Assembly: GCF_000331735.1 (NCBI RefSeq)
Contig: NC_020126.1
Span: 2,046,001 to 2,110,000 of the forward strand
Direction of reading: 5' to 3'
From: Myxococcus stipitatus DSM 14675
GTDB taxonomy: Bacteria > Myxococcota > Myxococcia > Myxococcales > Myxococcaceae
Length of the DNA: 64,000 nt
Shown here: positions 11,083 through 20,622 of the stretch, one piece after another
Layout of the letters: each line of letters starts with the position of its first letter
How positions within the stretch are numbered: the first letter of the stretch is position 1
The notes under the pieces: generated by a model
What the model saw: only the letters and a program-made list of their open reading frames with translations
The model's database searches: none
Told to the model about the DNA's origin: nothing
Position numbers and translations under genes: made by a program

Positions 11083-11801
11083 AGGCGCTGCTCATCGCCC
11101 GCCGCGAGCTGTCCGGTTACCTGCGCACGCTCAGCGGCTACGTCGTCATCGCGGTCATCCTCGCGTTGAACGGCCTGTTCTTCAACGCGTACGCCCTGGG
11201 CGGCGCGAGCAAGCGCTCCGCCGAGGTGCTGTCGCAGTTCTTCTATTACTCGAGCGGCTTCACCGTCGTCGCCTCGGTGTTCATCTCCATGCGGCTGCTC
11301 GCCGAGGAGCGACAGACGGGGACGTTGCCGCTCCTGTACTCGTCGCCGCTGCGAGACCGGGACATCGTGCTGGGCAAGTTCCTGGCGGGCTTCGCCTTCC
11401 TGTCGCTCTACGTGCTGTGCACGCTGTACATGCCGGTGCTGGTGCTGGTGAACGGCAAGGTGTCGCTGGGCCACGTGGCGGCGGGCTACCTGGGGTTGCT
11501 GCTGCTGGGCAGTGCGTCGCTCGCGGTGGGGACGTTCGGCTCGGCGCTGGCGCGCAACCAGTTGCTCGCGGCGATTACGTCCGCGGTGATGCTGGTGGCG
11601 CTCATCCTCTGCTGGCTCCTGGCGCGCATCACCGAGCAGCCGTTGTCGGATGTCTTCAGCGCGATGTCGCTGTGGAACCAGCACTTCCCGCCGTTCCAGT
11701 CGGGGCTCATCCACGTGCGCGATGTCGTCTACTACGTCGTCGTCACCTATGTGGCGCTGTTCGCGGCCACGCGCGTGCTCGAAGCGCGGAGGTGGCGATG
11801 A
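11079..11801 (+). CDS. ABC-2 type permease (GldF-like)
   Basis: A 240-residue integral membrane protein with six predicted hydrophobic segments. It begins with MKALLIARRELSGYLRTL, the cytoplasmic amphipathic start typical of GldF/NosY-type permeases, and has the loop LLAEERQTGTLPLLYSSPL seen in ABC-2 permeases. GTG start at 11079, overlapping the ATPase stop by four bases. It forms the membrane channel with the preceding ATPase. In Bacteroidetes GldA-GldF-GldG acts in gliding. Whether this homologue serves motility, secretion or envelope functions cannot be read from the sequence. Confidence 0.9.
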   Translation: MKALLIARRELSGYLRTLSGYVVIAVILALNGLFFNAYALGGASKRSAEVLSQFFYYSSGFTVVASVFISMRLLAEERQTGTLPLLYSSPLRDRDIVLGKFLAGFAFLSLYVLCTLYMPVLVLVNGKVSLGHVAAGYLGLLLLGSASLAVGTFGSALARNQLLAAITSAVMLVALILCWLLARITEQPLSDVFSAMSLWNQHFPPFQSGLIHVRDVVYYVVVTYVALFAATRVLEARRWR

Positions 11802-13669
11802 GCCCGCGTCCGGTGAGCCATGGATTGGCGACGACGTTGACGTTCGTCGCGGGGCTTCTCGCCGTCTTCATCGGCGAGCGCATCCTGGGCGTGGGCACGG
11901 GCCGAGGGCTGCTGTCCGGCGCGGGTGTGGCGGCGGTCGTCCTCGCCACGGGCTGGCGCTTCTTCGCCTCGCGCGGCGCGAGCGTGGAGCGGCGCACGGT
12001 GGATGGCTGGGTGCTGGGCCTGTACGGCCTGGGCCTGCTGGCGCTGGGGCTCTACTTCCTCCAGTCGGACCTGGGCACGTCGCTCTTCGACGCGCGGCTG
12101 TCGATGAAGTCCCCCAAGCTGGCGGTGGTGCTGGCGGCGCTGTACCCCGCGCTGCTCGCGTGCTGCCTGGCGCCGCTGGTGCTGGTGGAGACCGCGGTCC
12201 AGGCGATGGCTCGGGCGCCGGTGCTGGAGACGGGGCGCGCGCGCAGCGCGCTGTACTCCGGCCTGGGCATGTCCTTCGTCGTCATCTTCGCCTTCGCGAC
12301 GGTGTACGTCGTCACGCAGGCGAACACGACGTGGGACCTGTCGTACTACCGCACCGCGAAGCCCGGGGACTCCACGCGCAAGGTGGTGCGCGGACTCAAC
12401 GAGCCCTTGCAGGTGACGCTCTTCTTCCCGCCCTCGAACGAGGTGGGGGAGGCGGTGCGGCAGTACTTCCGCGACCTGTCGACGGAGAGCCCCCAGCTCC
12501 TCAACGTGGAGTGGCTGGACCAGGCCGTGGAGCCCACGCGGGCGCGGCTGCTGGGCGTGCACAACAACGGCACCGTCGTGCTGGCCCGGGGGGAGCGCAG
12601 GGAACCCCTCACGGTGGGCCTGGAGCTGGACCGCTCGCGAGGGCAGCTGCAGCGCCTGGACCAGGAGGTCCAGCGGCGGCTGATGACGGTGGCGAAGCCT
12701 CGCCGCGTCGTCTACCTCACGGCGGGCCATGGCGAGCGCGCGGACACGCGGCCCGTGCCGGGCGAGACGCCGAAGCCCGCCGTCGCGCAGCTCAAGGAGG
12801 TCCTCCGCTCGCAGAACGTGGACGTGCGCTCCCTCGGCGTCTCCGAGGGGCTGGGGCAGGAGATTCCCTCCGACGCGGCGGCGCTGGTGGTGCTGGGCGC
12901 CACGCGCGACTTCCTCCCCGAGGAGACCACCGCCGTGCGCGAGTACCTCCAGCGCGGCGGCCGGCTGCTGATGGCGCTGGAGCCGGAGGGCCCTCGCTTC
13001 GAGAAGCTCCTGGAGCCCCTGGGCCTGAAGTACCTGGGCACGCCGCTGGCGAATGACCAGGTGTACTTCCGCACCACGCGTCAGCAGAGCGACCGGGGCA
13101 ACCTGGGCTCGGTGGGCTTCAGCTCACATCCGTCCGTCACGTCGCTGACGGCGCTGGGCGGACAGGCGGCGGTGGCGCTCCTCGGCGCGGGGGCGATGGA
13201 CCAGCTCCAGCCGCTGCCCACGGGTATCATGCACGACGTCTCCGTGCGGGCTCACGGCGCCACGTTCGCGGACGCGAATGGGAACTTCACGTACGACCCG
13301 GGCGAGACGCGGCGCACCTGGCCGCTGGTGGTGGCGGTGGAGGAGCCCGCGGCGGCCGGCAAGTCGCCCATGCGCGCCATCGTCCTGGCGGACGCGGATG
13401 CGATGAGCGACGTGGTGCTGTCCAACCTGGGCAACGAGTACCTGGTGCTGGACTCGCTGCGGTGGTTGACGGGCGAAGAGGCCGTGTCCGGCGCGGTGTC
13501 GTCCGAGGAGGACGTGCCCATCCAGCACACGCGGGAGCAGGACGTGGCGTGGTTCTACGCCACCGTCTTCCTGGCTCCGGCGCTGGTGCTGGCGGTGGGC
13601 TTCGTGACGACGCGGCGGCGAGGCCGTCGTGCTCCGCGCGCCCCGGTGGCGGCGGGAGGTGAGCGATGA
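11798..13669 (+). CDS. GldG-like ABC transporter auxiliary protein
   Basis: A 623-residue membrane protein. The first ~170 residues hold about four hydrophobic segments; then comes a large extracytoplasmic domain resembling the GldG/ABC_transp_aux (DUF4350-like) region, with VVYLTAGHGER and a GATRDFLPEETTAVREYLQRGG segment typical of it. A C-terminal membrane segment (VAWFYATVFLAPALVLAVGF) ends in an Arg-rich tail. The ATG overlaps the permease stop by four bases and the stop overlaps the next start by four. It probably works with the upstream ATPase and permease as the periplasmic part of the complex. Confidence 0.87.
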   Translation: MSPRPVSHGLATTLTFVAGLLAVFIGERILGVGTGRGLLSGAGVAAVVLATGWRFFASRGASVERRTVDGWVLGLYGLGLLALGLYFLQSDLGTSLFDARLSMKSPKLAVVLAALYPALLACCLAPLVLVETAVQAMARAPVLETGRARSALYSGLGMSFVVIFAFATVYVVTQANTTWDLSYYRTAKPGDSTRKVVRGLNEPLQVTLFFPPSNEVGEAVRQYFRDLSTESPQLLNVEWLDQAVEPTRARLLGVHNNGTVVLARGERREPLTVGLELDRSRGQLQRLDQEVQRRLMTVAKPRRVVYLTAGHGERADTRPVPGETPKPAVAQLKEVLRSQNVDVRSLGVSEGLGQEIPSDAAALVVLGATRDFLPEETTAVREYLQRGGRLLMALEPEGPRFEKLLEPLGLKYLGTPLANDQVYFRTTRQQSDRGNLGSVGFSSHPSVTSLTALGGQAAVALLGAGAMDQLQPLPTGIMHDVSVRAHGATFADANGNFTYDPGETRRTWPLVVAVEEPAAAGKSPMRAIVLADADAMSDVVLSNLGNEYLVLDSLRWLTGEEAVSGAVSSEEDVPIQHTREQDVAWFYATVFLAPALVLAVGFVTTRRRGRRAPRAPVAAGGER

Positions 13670-14703
13670 AGGCGCGGGACCTGGCGCTCCAGGGCGCACT
13701 CGCGGCGGTGGCCCTGGTGGCCGCCTATCTGGTGTGGCAGCGGGCGCCCTCGGGGGCTCCTGGCGACGTGACGGTGGTGGAGCTTCCGTCGCGGGCGCTG
13801 GACCGCGTGCGCTTCGAGGACGAGGCCCGCTTCGTGGAGCTGTTCCGCGACGACAAGGACCGCGACCTGCTGTGGGTCCGGTTGGGCTTCAAGCCCGCGA
13901 AGCCGATGGCCCCCGAGGCCACGGATGGTGGCGCGGCCGCGGGGGACGGTGGAGCGGTGGCCGCCGTGGCGCCTCCACCTCCGCGCGAGCTGCGGGCCAA
14001 CGAGGTGGCGCAGAAGCTCTTCCCTCGCTTCGCTCCGCTGCGTGCCACGCGCTCGCTCGGCGTGCTCGACGCGAAGAAGCTGGAGGAGGTGGGCCTGACG
14101 ACGTCGCAGCGCAAGCTGACGATGACGCTGGGCGGAAAGGTGGAGTCCTTCGCGCTGGCCTCGACGACGGGCGGCTGGGGCACGCCGTACCTGCGCCGCG
14201 AGTCGGACGGGCACGTCTTCCTGCTGGGCCCCGCGCTGCTGCCCGACCTGGAGAACGCGAGCAGCCGCCTGGTGGACCGGCGGATGCACTTGTTCGACGT
14301 GGGTGACTTCGACGCGGTGGTCATCTCGTCGGGCGGTGTCTCGCGCTCCTTCGCCGCGAGCGGCAAGGCGCCCCACCCCGTCGCGCTGGCGCCGGAGGAG
14401 TCGCCGGACAAGCCGGACGAGTTCACCCGCAACTGGCATGACCGCGTGTGGCGGCTGGTGCCGTTGGACCTGCTGGGCCGCGACGAGCAGCCCGCGGGCG
14501 GTGCGCCCACCGAGTCCTTCCGCGTCGAGTACAAGCGCGGCGGCAAGGCCCTGGGGCAGCTCACCGTGGCGCGCGGCGCCGAGGGCTTCTTCGCGCGCAC
14601 CGAGCACACCAGCGGCTGGGTCCGCCTGCCCGCGGGCGTGGACCCGCTGGCCTCGGAGGTGGCTCGCGTGACGACGCCCGTGTCGTCAGCCGGCGGGCCG
14701 TGA
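13666..14703 (+). CDS. DUF4340-like membrane-anchored protein
   Basis: A 345-residue protein with one N-terminal membrane segment (residues 5-24) followed by an extracytoplasmic domain. The arrangement and the position directly after a GldG-like gene match DUF4340 proteins, which accompany GldFG-type ABC systems in many bacteria. Segments such as LPSRALDRVRFEDEARFVEL and the repeated VARVTTPV-like ending fit a repeated beta-rich fold. An Ala/Gly-rich insertion sits around residues 85-105. It is last in the operon; its stop overlaps the convergent GvpF/L-like gene by 18 bases. Molecular role unknown. Confidence 0.8.
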   Translation: MKARDLALQGALAAVALVAAYLVWQRAPSGAPGDVTVVELPSRALDRVRFEDEARFVELFRDDKDRDLLWVRLGFKPAKPMAPEATDGGAAAGDGGAVAAVAPPPPRELRANEVAQKLFPRFAPLRATRSLGVLDAKKLEEVGLTTSQRKLTMTLGGKVESFALASTTGGWGTPYLRRESDGHVFLLGPALLPDLENASSRLVDRRMHLFDVGDFDAVVISSGGVSRSFAASGKAPHPVALAPEESPDKPDEFTRNWHDRVWRLVPLDLLGRDEQPAGGAPTESFRVEYKRGGKALGQLTVARGAEGFFARTEHTSGWVRLPAGVDPLASEVARVTTPVSSAGGP

Positions 14704-15627
14704 AGCGGCACCGGCCAGCCCGAACCTCACGTCGACGAAGCTGTACGCGGGCCAGGGCCCGGTGAAGCGGAAGGAGTAGAGGTCCGAGCGCGCGGCCAGC
14801 GTCCGGACCTTCGCCTCGAAGGCAGGCACCTCCGCCCGCGTGACGAGGAAGGCGGTGTTGAGCAGCATCCGCTCACCCACGGGGGAGTGGATGCGCGAGG
14901 CCGCCGCCAGCGGGCGCAGGCTCTCCAGCATCGCGGCCATGTCGAGCGCGGCGCGCAGTTCCACCGCGTGCCAGAGCCTCCGCTCGTGCTCCGTTTCCAT
15001 TTCATCCACGCGACGACGCAGGCCCAGGTCCTCCAGCTCCATGCGACGGGCCAGGTGCTCGCGGTGGTGCAGCACCTTGACGCCCAGCTCCACCTTGCCG
15101 TCCAGCGCGCTCAGCGCGGTGGTGAGCACCGCCTTCGTGGTGCGGAGCAACTGCTGGACCTGTGCCCGCGAGCTCAGCACGGTGCCGAAGGCCACGGGCA
15201 GGAGCGTGTGGTCGCGCAGGATGACCTCGGAGGCGCGCTGGTGGGCCATCAGGTTCGCCCGCGTCGGGTCCACCCGGTGCGTGGAGATGGGGGACACCAG
15301 CGCCGTGAAGGCGCCCTCCCGCACGCCGTGAATCCGGGCCGGTGGCATGCCCAGCCCCAGCGCGCCCAGCTTCAAGGGGCCTTTCGCTCGCACCACGCCG
15401 TGGAGATACCATGGACCCCTGAAGTCCTCCTGGACCTCTGGGACTTCACGCGTCTTGGCGCCTCGCGAGGCCTTGCGCCGGAGGGGCTTCGCCTTGGCGG
15501 GGGGCGTGCGGGGCTTGGGGGCACTGGCGCTTCGAGGCTTCTGCTTGCGGGGAGTCTCCTCCCTCGCGGATGTCCCGCGCCGGCCTGGGGGCCTGGCCTT
15601 GCTGGAGGGGCGGGAGGGCCGCGGCAT
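14686..15627 (-). CDS. GvpF/GvpL-like gas-vesicle family protein with basic N-terminal extension
   Basis: A 313-residue protein. Residues 1-65 are rich in Lys, Arg, Pro and Ala and have no counterpart in classical GvpF/L. Residues ~72-305 match the GvpF/L family: HQRASEVILRDHTLLPVAFG (129-148), VELGVKVL (179-186), LLNTAFLV (255-262) and FRFTGPWPAYSFVDV (286-300), the last being the family signature. GvpF/L proteins are minor gas-vesicle or assembly proteins that bind GvpA. It lies 9 bases after the receiver gene and is the last of four minus-strand genes with a GvpA-like protein at the head. No full gas-vesicle cluster is visible. Function here is unknown. Confidence 0.85.
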   Translation of the reverse strand: MPRPSRPSSKARPPGRRGTSAREETPRKQKPRSASAPKPRTPPAKAKPLRRKASRGAKTREVPEVQEDFRGPWYLHGVVRAKGPLKLGALGLGMPPARIHGVREGAFTALVSPISTHRVDPTRANLMAHQRASEVILRDHTLLPVAFGTVLSSRAQVQQLLRTTKAVLTTALSALDGKVELGVKVLHHREHLARRMELEDLGLRRRVDEMETEHERRLWHAVELRAALDMAAMLESLRPLAAASRIHSPVGERMLLNTAFLVTRAEVPAFEAKVRTLAARSDLYSFRFTGPWPAYSFVDVRFGLAGAASRPAG

Positions 15628-15636
15628 GGAGAGGCC

Positions 15637-16047
15637 CTACCGCGTCGCCGCGACCGCGCGCTGCGCGAGCAGGTTGCGGACCTCGGTGACGAGCTCATCC
15701 GGGAGGCAGGGCTTGGTGACGAACGAGTCGCACCCCGCGCCCCGGGCTTCGTCCGACTGGCCCGTCAGCGCGTGTCCGGTGAGGGCCACCACGGGGATGG
15801 TGCGCGTGCGGTCATCCTTCTTCAGCTGGCGCGTGGCCTCCCAGCCGTCGATGACGGGCAGCGACAGGTCCATCAGGATGATGTCCGGCACCAGCGCGAA
15901 GGCCTGGTCCAGTGCTTCCTGGCCATTCCGGGCCTGCGCCACGCGGAACCCCGAGTACTCGAGGTACTCCGCGTACATCTCCCGCGCGTCGTCGTAGTCG
16001 TCGACGACGAGCACGAGCGGCTGGAGATTCGGGGAGGGATTCGTCAT
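15637..16047 (-). CDS. Single-domain response regulator (CheY-like receiver)
   Basis: A 136-residue stand-alone receiver domain. The acidic pair is Asp16/Asp17 (LVVDDYDD), the phosphoacceptor Asp60 (IILMDLSLP), with Thr90 (VALTGHA) and Lys112 (VTKPCLP). There is no output domain, so signalling must go by protein contact. The start at 16047 overlaps the kinase stop by four bases (ATGA), so kinase and receiver are almost certainly partners. The next gene, the GvpF/L-like protein, begins 9 bases after the stop and is a plausible output partner. That pairing is inference from operon structure. Confidence 0.93.
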   Translation of the reverse strand: MTNPSPNLQPLVLVVDDYDDAREMYAEYLEYSGFRVAQARNGQEALDQAFALVPDIILMDLSLPVIDGWEATRQLKKDDRTRTIPVVALTGHALTGQSDEARGAGCDSFVTKPCLPDELVTEVRNLLAQRAVAATR

Positions 16048-18194
16048 GTCCGCCTCGGGCGTCGTGGAAAGTGCAGCGTGAAGGTCGACCCCTGCCCCGG
16101 GATACTCTGAAGGGTGACGCGTCCCCCCAGCATGTCGGCCAGACGACGGCAGATGGACAGCCCGAGCCCGGTGCCCCCATAGGCACGGGTGGGCGAGCTG
16201 TCCACCTGTTGGAAGTCCTCGAAAATCTTCTCCTGATAGGCCGGGTCGATGCCAATCCCGGTGTCCGTCACGGAGATGGTGAGCAGGGACGAAGGCGTGG
16301 CGCACTCCGCCGACACCCTCACAGAGCCCTCATGCGTGAACTTCAGGGCATTGGACAGGAGGTTGAGGACGACCTGCTTCATCTTCTGTCGGTCGCTGTG
16401 GACCTGGGGCAGCTTCGCACCCAGGTGTGTGCTCACCGCCAGCTTGCTGCGGACGATGATGGGGTCCATCTCCGCCATCACCTCCTGGAGCAGCTCCGGG
16501 ATGCCGAAGTCCGACAGGTGCAGCGGCATCCGCCCCGCCTCGATGCGGGTGATGTCCAGGATTTCGTTGATGACCTCCAACAGGTGCCGGCCGTTGGAGT
16601 CGATGCGTGTCAGGTTGCGCCGCTGGATGGGGGTGAGCTCCCCCGACACGCCCTGCAGGAGCATGTTGGTGTAGCCGAGGATGGCATTGAGCGGCGTGCG
16701 GAACTCGTGGGACATGTTGGCCAGGAACTGCGACTTGGCCGCGCTGGCCTGCTCCAGCTGGATGGCCTGGCGGCGCAGCTTCTCGTTCTGCTCGGCCAGC
16801 TCCGCGGTGGCCACCTGCACGCGCGCCTCGAGCAGCGTGGAGACCTCCTTGAGCCGCTCCAGCAGGCGCGCCTTCTCCATGGCCTCGCCCCGGTCCTGGA
16901 AGAGCGTGACGATGCCCGTCAGCTCTCCGCCGTCTCCCAGGACCTTGGTGGCCACCGCCTCCATGGGGCGGGTGCCACCGCTGGTCGGGTCCACCAGGTT
17001 GAGCTGCGCGCGCCAGCGGGGGCCTCCTCCGGTGTCCAGCAGGTTGGCGAGGAACGAGGAGAACACGGCGTCGTTGGAGCGCACGCGGCGCTGCGCGGCG
17101 CGGCCTCCCTCGGTGGAGGAGGTGAAGAGCTTCTCCGCGGGCTCGTTCATCATCACCGCGCCGCCTGACGGGCTGGAGAGGATGATGGGGTCCGCCACCG
17201 AGTCGAGCACGCGGTCCAGGCGGTGGCGCTCGCTGCGGGCCTCGCGCTCGGTGGCGCGCAGGCGGCGGTAGCTCTCGCCCAGGGCCTGGGTGGCGCGGCC
17301 CAGGTCCGTCACGTTGCGCAGCACGCTCACCATGGCCTCGCGGCCGTCGGGGGCATACACGCGCGTGCCCACGAGCTCGAAGAGCAGGTCCAGGCCCTCG
17401 GAGGGGTCCACCAGGGGAATCTCGCGCCAGCTCACACCCGGCACGGGGCCTCGCGCGGTGCTGGCCACCGCGGTGGTGAACACGCGCTGGTTGAGGTGGA
17501 CGGCGCGCTTGCGGCCGTCGCTCGCGTCGGGGCTCGCGACGAGCAGGGACTCCGCGCGCGCGTTGGCCAGCCGCAGGCGTCCGTCCAGGTCCGTGAGCAG
17601 CACGGGGTCCGTCACCGCGTCGATGATGTGGCGGAACAGCGCGCCACCGCCCAGGCCCAGCGGGCCGGACGTGACTTGCTTCGCGAGGTAGGGCCCCGCG
17701 TGGGCGGCGACCCAGGCGACCTCGGAGGGGAGGGTGGGGCCGTTGACCCAGATGAGCAGCAGGCCCACGGGGGATGCGCCCTCGCGGCCCAGCGGAACGG
17801 CGAACAGTCCTCCCGTTCCCGGGATGGGGATGAGCGCGCGCTCGGGTGGGAAGAAGCAGGGGACGGCCTGGGTGAGCACCTCCGCCAGCGGGTGCTCCGT
17901 GTCCGCGTCCGGCCCTTCCGTCAGCGCGACGTGCTGGGCCTCGGACAGGCCCGCGGACGCGAGACAGCCGAGCCTTCCTCCGGGCTCATCGCGCGTCAGA
18001 CAGGCCACGGCGGGGGCGGGAGCATGCACGACCAGCCACTCCACCACCGCGCGCGCGCAGTCTTGCGCCGCGTCGCAGGTGAGCAACTGCTCGGCGAGGG
18101 CGAGGCGTGCATCGGCGCTGGTGGCGTGGGCGGTGGAGAGAGGGGCGGGAGAGGCCAATGCGTCAGGCTCCGGGAGAGGGACGGGGTGTGTCAC
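16044..18194 (-). CDS. Soluble PAS-domain sensor histidine kinase
   Basis: A 716-residue kinase without membrane segments. Residues ~25-175 look like a GAF-type sensor domain; PAS domains follow at ~185-300 ([20 protein letters not shown]) and ~325-435 ([20 protein letters not shown]); a coiled-coil spans ~436-485. The HisKA domain carries His496 in [11 protein letters not shown]. The ATPase domain has Asn611 (NLLSNALKF), DTGIGID at 644-650 and GGTGLGLS at 673-680. The GTG start at 18194 overlaps the GvpA-like gene by 32 bases; a later start is possible. It is cotranscribed with the receiver. The signal sensed is unknown. Confidence 0.93.
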   Translation of the reverse strand: MTHPVPLPEPDALASPAPLSTAHATSADARLALAEQLLTCDAAQDCARAVVEWLVVHAPAPAVACLTRDEPGGRLGCLASAGLSEAQHVALTEGPDADTEHPLAEVLTQAVPCFFPPERALIPIPGTGGLFAVPLGREGASPVGLLLIWVNGPTLPSEVAWVAAHAGPYLAKQVTSGPLGLGGGALFRHIIDAVTDPVLLTDLDGRLRLANARAESLLVASPDASDGRKRAVHLNQRVFTTAVASTARGPVPGVSWREIPLVDPSEGLDLLFELVGTRVYAPDGREAMVSVLRNVTDLGRATQALGESYRRLRATEREARSERHRLDRVLDSVADPIILSSPSGGAVMMNEPAEKLFTSSTEGGRAAQRRVRSNDAVFSSFLANLLDTGGGPRWRAQLNLVDPTSGGTRPMEAVATKVLGDGGELTGIVTLFQDRGEAMEKARLLERLKEVSTLLEARVQVATAELAEQNEKLRRQAIQLEQASAAKSQFLANMSHEFRTPLNAILGYTNMLLQGVSGELTPIQRRNLTRIDSNGRHLLEVINEILDITRIEAGRMPLHLSDFGIPELLQEVMAEMDPIIVRSKLAVSTHLGAKLPQVHSDRQKMKQVVLNLLSNALKFTHEGSVRVSAECATPSSLLTISVTDTGIGIDPAYQEKIFEDFQQVDSSPTRAYGGTGLGLSICRRLADMLGGRVTLQSIPGQGSTFTLHFPRRPRRT

Positions 18195-18378
18195 CAGGGT
18201 GCGGGGAGTCGTTCGTCCAGACCTCCAGGAAGGTCACCACGACGCGAGCGGCGGTGTCCTCGGAAGAATCCTGGAGGGACGCGGCGTGGACGGTGTCGTC
18301 CCAACGAAGCCCGCGGTCCAGGACCCGGTCCATGACATCGACGAGACTGGTGCTTCCAGCCATTCTCTCCACGGGCAT
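18163..18378 (-). CDS. Divergent GvpA-family small protein (GvpA/J/M-like)
   Basis: A 71-residue protein. Residues 9-25 ([17 protein letters not shown]) align with the GvpA helix (SSLAEVIDRILDKGIV), and [11 protein letters not shown] (43-53) aligns without gaps with the GvpA segment ARIVIASVETY. The hydrophobic beta-hairpin between them is replaced by polar residues (QDSSEDTA), so it probably cannot form a normal gas-vesicle shell. Two starts are plausible: ATG 18378 with AGGGAG 9 bases upstream, or ATG 18363 with GGAG close upstream. The end overlaps the kinase by 32 bases. With the GvpF/L-like gene in the same operon, homology to the Gvp family is well supported; the function is unknown. 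Confidence 0.72.
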   Translation of the reverse strand: MPVERMAGSTSLVDVMDRVLDRGLRWDDTVHAASLQDSSEDTAARVVVTFLEVWTNDSPHPGDTPRPSPGA

Positions 18379-18787
18379 GCTTCGTGGCTCCCTGGGCTCG
18401 CGTCAGGGTTCGGGGGGCCGACCCATGTCTCTATCTAGCGCGGGCCTTCGAGTCGCCCCAGGCTCGCTTCCGACGCCGCGCGACTTGCCAACACCCGGCG
18501 CCTCGCTCTGTCCGCTCGTATACATCACGAGTGGTCGCCAAGCCGGGCTACCGGGCGGGCACGGGGCTCCTCGTTGCCGGGCTATCGGTTCCAGGACGCA
18601 TCCCCAGGGCTGGGGGGCGCGGATGGCGCGTGAGCGCACCTTCGATGCCGTTTCTCCGGTCCGCACACACCGGGGCTGACCTGTGCTTGGGAATGCCGCG
18701 AGGCGGTCCAGGGGCGGTGGGGCGGCCCGACGTGGAGGGGTGGAGTGACACAAGAAACGGGTTGCACCGCGTGGATGGAGCGTCAGC
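18379..18787. other. Non-coding divergent spacer upstream of the gvp-like operon
   Basis: About 410 bases between the GvpA-like gene (minus) and the glycosylase gene (plus). No convincing gene is seen; open frames here lack ribosome sites and family features. It holds two small dyads: CTCGT/ACGAG at 18515-18531 around TATAC, and CCCCAG/CTGGGG at 18602-18615. The TATAC element could serve as a -10 for the minus-strand operon, but its -35 is poor. The size suggests regulatory DNA for both directions. Confidence 0.4.
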
Positions 18788-19477
<690 letters not shown>

Positions 19478-19568
19478 AGGCGGGAGGACGAGCAGGCGCT
19501 CGTGAAGGGTGCGCCTTGCCGCGTGGCTCGGGCGTCGTCACCCGTAACACAACGGGAACGAGGCCCTC

Positions 19569-20510
19569 ATGCGCGCATTGACGTACCAGGGACCCTTCAG
19601 GGTCCGAGTGGAGGACAAGCCAGACCCGAAGCTGGAGCACCCTCAGGACGTCATCCTCCGGGTGACTCGCACCGCCATCTGCGGCTCGGACCTGCACTTG
19701 ATGCACGGCCTGGTGCCGGACACGCGGGTGGGCCACACGTTCGGTCACGAGTTCACCGGCGTCGTGGAGGAGCGGGGCTCGGAGGTCACCCAGTTGCAGA
19801 AGGGCGACCGGGTGGTGGTGCCGTTCAACATCTCCTGTGGCATCTGCTTCTATTGCGAGCGCGGGCTCACGGCGCTGTGTGAGAACAGCAACCCGTCGAG
19901 CGACGTGGCCTGCGGCGTGTATGGCTATTCGCACACGACGGGCGGCTACGACGGCGGACAGGCGGAGTACGTGCGTGTGCCGTTCGCGGACGTGGGGCCG
20001 CTGAAGATTCCGGACGACATGGAGGACGAGGAGGTGTTGTTCCTCGGGGACATCCTGCCGACGGGCTACATGGGCGCGGAGATGGGGGAGATCAAAGGGG
20101 GCGAGACGGTGGTGTTCATGCCGAATCGAACCATTCCCGGCGCCGCCGCGGACCTGGAGTTCTCCAGTCGCCCCGGTGTCCCCATGGAGACGGCTCCGCA
20201 GCCGCTCGCGGGGGCGCGGGCGCCGATTCGCTGGCAGCTCTCGGGGGTGCGGGTGTTCAAGCATGCGGGGCGCGCGCGGCTGCCTCCGGTGTACGGCACC
20301 GCACAGCCGCCCCGAAGGCTCAGTGGTCTGCTGCGGAGGGCTGCGTACGGGATACCTGACCACCGGGCCCGACACTGGATGTTGCTGCTCGTGGCCGACC
20401 GTGTGGATGTCTGGGAGCACCGGCTGGCCCGGGGGCTTCCCTGGGTGCTGCCTGCGATGGGGGTGCTCGTGGTGTCGCGGGGGGTGTGGAGGAAGTGGGC
20501 TCGGGCCTGA
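19569..20510 (+). pseudogene. Truncated zinc-dependent alcohol dehydrogenase joined to unrelated C-terminus
   Basis: Residues 1-184 are a normal N-terminal catalytic half of a zinc alcohol dehydrogenase: Cys38 and GHEF (59-62) for the catalytic zinc, Cys90, 93, 96 and 104 for the structural zinc, then GEIKGGETVVFM. At this point, where the NAD-binding motif GxGxxG should start, the sequence changes to PNRTIPGAAADL and has no Rossmann fold. The last ~130 residues are Arg/Pro-rich with a hydrophobic piece (HWMLLLVADRVDVWEH). The frame stays open for 314 codons. The likely history is a deletion or rearrangement near base 20120. An active dehydrogenase is not expected; a repurposed product cannot be excluded. 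Confidence 0.75.
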
Positions 20511-20622
20511 GGGGCGCGGGAGGCTCGGGGTGGAGTGGACCCGGGTGTCGCCCCGCTGAGCACAGGTGAGGGGGTCGAGTCGAGGCGACTTCTGGGCGCG
20601 TTCTCTGTGAGGATCCGTCCAT

